Positions 6,604 to 9,800 of a DNA stretch of 9,800 nt are shown one piece after another (position 1 is the first letter of the stretch; every line of letters starts with the position of its first letter). The stretch is from Phycisphaerae bacterium (GTDB lineage: Bacteria; Planctomycetota; Phycisphaerae; Phycisphaerales; SM1A02), in NCBI GenBank assembly GCA_016873375.1, contig VGXJ01000047.1, positions 1-9,800 on the forward strand. Direction: 5' to 3'. The notes under the pieces are model-generated. The model saw nothing but the letters and a program-made list of their open reading frames with translations, searched no databases and was not told where the DNA came from. The translations under genes were made by a program, and so were the position numbers.

Positions 6604-7409
6604 GGAATGCCCAGTGTAGACGGTCCATCTCCACGGATCTCCGCCAGTTCCTCGGGCGATGCCTCGCCTTGGAGAAATCGGCGCACGACCGGATCGGTGC
6701 ATCCGCGGAGCTCGGCCGCCGTGCCCTCAAATCGGATGGTTCCCTCATGCATGAGCACGAAGCGGTCGCCAACCTTGAAGGCTGACTGCAGGTCGTGCGT
6801 GACCACGATCCCCGTGATGCGCAGTTCGCGCTTGAGCTTCAGGATGAGCTCGTTGATGATGTCCGAGCGGATCGGATCGAGGCCTGTTGTCGGCTCGTCG
6901 TAGAGCACCACCTTCGGATCGAGCACGATCGCCCGCGCGAGCGCGATGCGCTTGCGCTGCCCGCCCGAGAGTTCCGCCGGCATCTGCTGCAGGGCGGACG
7001 CAAGTCCCACCATCGTGGCGACCCGCTGGATTCGAGCCTGCACCACGGCGTCGTCCGTCACGCCGTGCTCGCGCAGCGGGAAGGCGAGGTTGTCGGCCAC
7101 GCTCAACGAATCGAAGAGCGCGCTCATCTGGAAGAGGAACCCGATCTGCCGGCGGACGATGCCAAGGTCCGCCTCGCGCATGCGATCCACGCGGTGGCCG
7201 TCGAACCAGACTTCGCCGGCATCGGGCCGAAGCAGCCCCACGATGTGCTTGAGCAGCACGCTCTTGCCGCAGCCGCTGGGCCCCAGCACCACGGTCGTCT
7301 GGCCCGCGGCGAACGAGACATCCACGCCCTTGAGCACCTGCAGTCGACCGAAGCGCTTGCGCAGCCGTGCGACACGGATGAGCGGTTCGTTGGTCGACGA
7401 CGATTCCAC
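6600..7409 (-). CDS. mlaF: Mla-type ABC transporter ATP-binding protein
   Basis: The cytoplasmic ATPase (269 aa) that would power lipid transfer together with an MlaE-type permease and the MCE protein encoded next. All ABC motifs are present: Walker A GPSGCGKS (43-50), Q-loop Gln94 in FLFQMSALFDSLSV, signature LSGGQ (147-151) followed by RKRIALARA, Walker B VVLYDE (167-172) with PTTGLDP, and the H-loop His205 in VVTHD. FQMSALFDSL is characteristic of the MlaF/MkL subfamily; many of these have LSGGM, whereas this has LSGGQ. The start is GTG 7409. AGGG (7420-7417) seven bases upstream is a weak Shine-Dalgarno and also forms part of a -10-like TAGGGT. The stop overlaps the mlaD start. No permease gene is adjacent, which is unusual for this system. 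Confidence 0.92.
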   Translation of the reverse strand: MESSSTNEPLIRVARLRKRFGRLQVLKGVDVSFAAGQTTVVLGPSGCGKSVLLKHIVGLLRPDAGEVWFDGHRVDRMREADLGIVRRQIGFLFQMSALFDSLSVADNLAFPLREHGVTDDAVVQARIQRVATMVGLASALQQMPAELSGGQRKRIALARAIVLDPKVVLYDEPTTGLDPIRSDIINELILKLKRELRITGIVVTHDLQSAFKVGDRFVLMHEGTIRFEGTAAELRGCTDPVVRRFLQGEASPEELAEIRGDGPSTLGIP

Positions 7410-7450
7410 GGGGGAACCCTATCATGCCCGACCCCTCGGAAGGAGCGCGC
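7410..7450. promoter_or_regulatory. Divergent mlaF/Nudix intergenic region
   Basis: The 41 bases between the mlaF GTG (minus) and the Nudix GTG (plus) must hold both promoters or rely on sequence inside the flanking genes. The minus strand has TAGGGT (7421-7416), six bases before the mlaF GTG. The plus strand has TATCAT (7420-7425), whose transcript would start near 7432 and include AAGGAG (7440-7445), five bases before the Nudix GTG. No convincing -35 hexamer is seen in either direction, so this is a tentative call. Confidence 0.4.
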
Positions 7451-7978
7451 GTGACCGGTCGAATCGTCCACCAAGCAGGCTTCCTGCGCATCGAGTGCCT
7501 GCAAGTGCAAGCACGGGATGGCCGCATGCTGGATCGTCATGTGGTCCGCCATCCCGGCGCGGTCACGGTGGTGCCTGTCCTCGACGACGGGCGTCTCGTC
7601 ATGATCCGCAACTACCGCATCGCCGTCGGCGAGTGGCTCGAGGAGTTCTGCGCGGGCAAGCTCGAACCCGGCGAGGATCCGGAGCCCGCAGCAGGCCGTG
7701 AACTCGAGGAAGAGTGCGGCTATCGCGCGGGATCGGTGCGTCGCCTCGGTACTTACCTGACGTCGCCCGGATTCTGCGACGAGCTCATGCACCTCTACGA
7801 GGCCACCTCGCTCACGCCATGCGAGCAGGCGCTCGAGGCCGACGAGCAGATCGAGGTCGAGCTGGTGCACCCCGACGAAGTGCAGCGTCGCATCGCGACC
7901 GGCCGGATCAAGGATGGCAAGACGATCGCGGCGTTCCACCTCTGGCGGGCTTCAGGAGGCGGCGGACATGGGCGTTGA
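7451..7978 (+). CDS. Nudix hydrolase, ADP-ribose pyrophosphatase type
   Basis: A 175-aa cytoplasmic hydrolase expected to split ADP-ribose or a related nucleoside diphosphate derivative into two monophosphates. The Nudix box is complete: G69, E75 and REL-E-EE-C-G-Y at 83-91 match GX5EX7REUXEEXGU, giving the metal-binding glutamates. SPGFCDE (105-111), about 15 residues after the box, places it in the ADP-ribose pyrophosphatase subfamily, which has a proline at that distance. VVPVLDDGRLVMIRNYR (41-57) is the usual preceding strand pair. Start GTG 7451 is chosen because AAGGAG (7440-7445) lies five bases upstream; an ATG at 7424 would add nine residues but has no ribosome-binding site and overlaps the -10-like element. 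The substrate is inferred from the motif only. The gene's end overlaps the rhomboid gene by 11 bases. Confidence 0.9.
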   Translation: MTGRIVHQAGFLRIECLQVQARDGRMLDRHVVRHPGAVTVVPVLDDGRLVMIRNYRIAVGEWLEEFCAGKLEPGEDPEPAAGRELEEECGYRAGSVRRLGTYLTSPGFCDELMHLYEATSLTPCEQALEADEQIEVELVHPDEVQRRIATGRIKDGKTIAAFHLWRASGGGGHGR

Positions 7979-9080
7979 ATCGCGTCGCTGGCGTGAACCG
8001 CCGCAGGGGGGCGTTGGTGGCATGGCCTCGCTCAGCGTGACGGCGTGGATCATCATCGCCTGCGTCGCGGTCTTCGTGGTCGATGGCTTCCTCCCGCCGC
8101 GCATGGTGCCGCTGCAAGTGAGCGTGGCTCCGGGCGTGGACATCGATGAGGTTCGCGGCAAGCAGGTCGAGCTGACGGAGCCGGTCTCGCAGACGATTGT
8201 CGAGCGCCTGCCCAATGGCAGGTTCGCCGAGCGCACGCAGCCCTCGATGGGCGGTGATGCACCCATCGTGCTCGCCGGCACCAAGACGCAGGTCGGCACC
8301 ATCAGCTACCAGCTGATGCCGCTCCTCAAGGGCTGGCTCTACTTCTCGACCGCCAAGGCACTCATCGTTGAGCAGCCGTTCATCGGCTGGACCGGCCTGG
8401 AGTTCTGGCGCATCATCGGCTTCCAGTTCGTGCATGCCGATGTGAATCACCTCATCTTCAACATGCTCGGGCTCTTCTTCTTCGGTGGCGTGATCGAGAG
8501 CTACCTCGGCAAGAAGCGATACCTGGCCTTCTACCTGCTCTGCGGGATCTTCGGCGCGCTGATGTACCTGGCGCTCAACCTCGGCGGCTGGGCGTTCGCG
8601 CTGCTCAAGCTGCCCGCGATCCCGGGCCTGCTCTTCAACGACCCCACCACGCCGCTCGTGGGTGCGAGCGCCGGCATCTTCGGCATCATGTTCGCTGCGG
8701 CGCGGCTGGCCCCCAACACGCAGGTGCTGCTCTTCTTCGTCATTCCCATGAAGCTGCGCACGCTGGCGATCCTGCTCCTGGGCTGGGCGATCTGGACGAT
8801 CGTGCGGGCAGGCAACAACGCCGGCGGCGAGGCTGCGCACCTCGGGGGCGCGATCGCGGGCTGGTACTTCATCGGGAACACGCACCACCTGCACGGGTTC
8901 TTCGACTTCCTCGGCCGGGTCGATCCCACGAGCCGTGCAGGTGCGGCACGCCGCGCCCGCCGGCTGGCACCCGACAACGCCGAGATCGATCGAATCTTGG
9001 CCAAGATCCAGGCACAGGGCATCGGCTCGCTCACGCGCTCCGAGCGCGAGACCCTGAGCCGCGCGAGCCGGGATACCTGA
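7968..9080 (+). CDS. Rhomboid-family intramembrane serine protease with long first loop and soluble tail
   Basis: A 370-aa polytopic membrane protein predicted to cut membrane helices within the bilayer. Seen: a first membrane helix (about 23-42), a long polar loop (about 44-120), then the rhomboid core with HADVNHLIFN (156-165; His161 and Asn165 in the oxyanion region), ESYLGKKRYLAFYLLCG, the catalytic Ser234 in GASAGIFG (232-239), and the catalytic His291 in HLGGAIAG. Both members of the Ser-His dyad are present, so it should be active. After residue 320 comes a basic linker and a helical tail (about 338-367), EIDRILAKIQAQGIGSLT, resembling the small C-terminal domain (DUF6576-type, from memory) of other bacterial rhomboids. 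The start ATG is supported by AGGAGG (7954-7959), eight bases upstream. The start lies within the end of the Nudix gene, and the stop is one base from tgt, so it is probably co-transcribed with both. Confidence 0.9.
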   Translation: MGVESRRWREPPQGGVGGMASLSVTAWIIIACVAVFVVDGFLPPRMVPLQVSVAPGVDIDEVRGKQVELTEPVSQTIVERLPNGRFAERTQPSMGGDAPIVLAGTKTQVGTISYQLMPLLKGWLYFSTAKALIVEQPFIGWTGLEFWRIIGFQFVHADVNHLIFNMLGLFFFGGVIESYLGKKRYLAFYLLCGIFGALMYLALNLGGWAFALLKLPAIPGLLFNDPTTPLVGASAGIFGIMFAAARLAPNTQVLLFFVIPMKLRTLAILLLGWAIWTIVRAGNNAGGEAAHLGGAIAGWYFIGNTHHLHGFFDFLGRVDPTSRAGAARRARRLAPDNAEIDRILAKIQAQGIGSLTRSERETLSRASRDT

Positions 9081-9081
9081 C

Positions 9082-9800
<719 letters not shown>

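Noticed and set aside
5566..6903. A 445-codon open frame on the plus strand opposite mlaD and part of mlaF
   Set aside because: It starts inside the stem-loop region and covers two genes with clear ABC and MCE motifs on the other strand. Its composition is that of an antisense shadow.

Overview
This is a GC-rich, densely packed chromosomal stretch with nine protein-coding genes, two of them cut by the window edges. All belong to recognisable bacterial families. I see no rRNA, tRNA, CRISPR array, insertion sequence or phage gene. The organism looks like a Gram-negative-type bacterium with an outer membrane (a Pal/OmpA-type lipoprotein and an MCE/Mla lipid-transport pair). The N-terminal sequence style of XseA and RecG, the enlarged type IV prepilin peptidase and the C-terminal tail of the rhomboid protein suggest Planctomycetota, perhaps Phycisphaerae. 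That placement is inference from remembered family patterns, not a search.

Layout. Positions 1-1843 (minus) hold most of recG, running off the left edge. Head to head with it, starting 18 bases away, is a plus-strand run of xseA (1862-3319), xseB (3316-3549, overlapping by 4 bases) and a prepilin peptidase gene (3558-4760). A promoter-like sequence at 4757-4784 then precedes a monocistronic OmpA-domain lipoprotein gene (4843-5499). Two stem-loops (5524-5603) lie between this gene and the convergent minus-strand pair mlaF (7409-6600) and mlaD (6603-5629), which overlap by 4 bases. Divergent from mlaF is a tight plus-strand operon: a Nudix hydrolase (7451-7978), a rhomboid-family intramembrane protease (7968-9080) and tgt (from 9082, cut by the right edge).

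Functional themes. One is DNA repair: RecG branch migration and both subunits of exonuclease VII, arranged divergently around one tiny promoter region. The second is the cell envelope: prepilin processing, a peptidoglycan-binding lipoprotein, an MCE lipid-transport ATPase with its substrate-binding protein, and a rhomboid protease. The third is nucleotide and tRNA metabolism: an ADP-ribose-type Nudix hydrolase and queuosine base exchange.

I did not find a convincing undescribed system. The points most worth checking are the very short divergent recG/xseA region, where both start codons sit where a transcript start would be expected (possible leaderless mRNAs); an mlaF-mlaD pair with no permease gene beside it; a prepilin peptidase with about 100 extra residues between its catalytic aspartates; and a rhomboid protein with a long loop and a soluble tail embedded in a Nudix-tgt operon.
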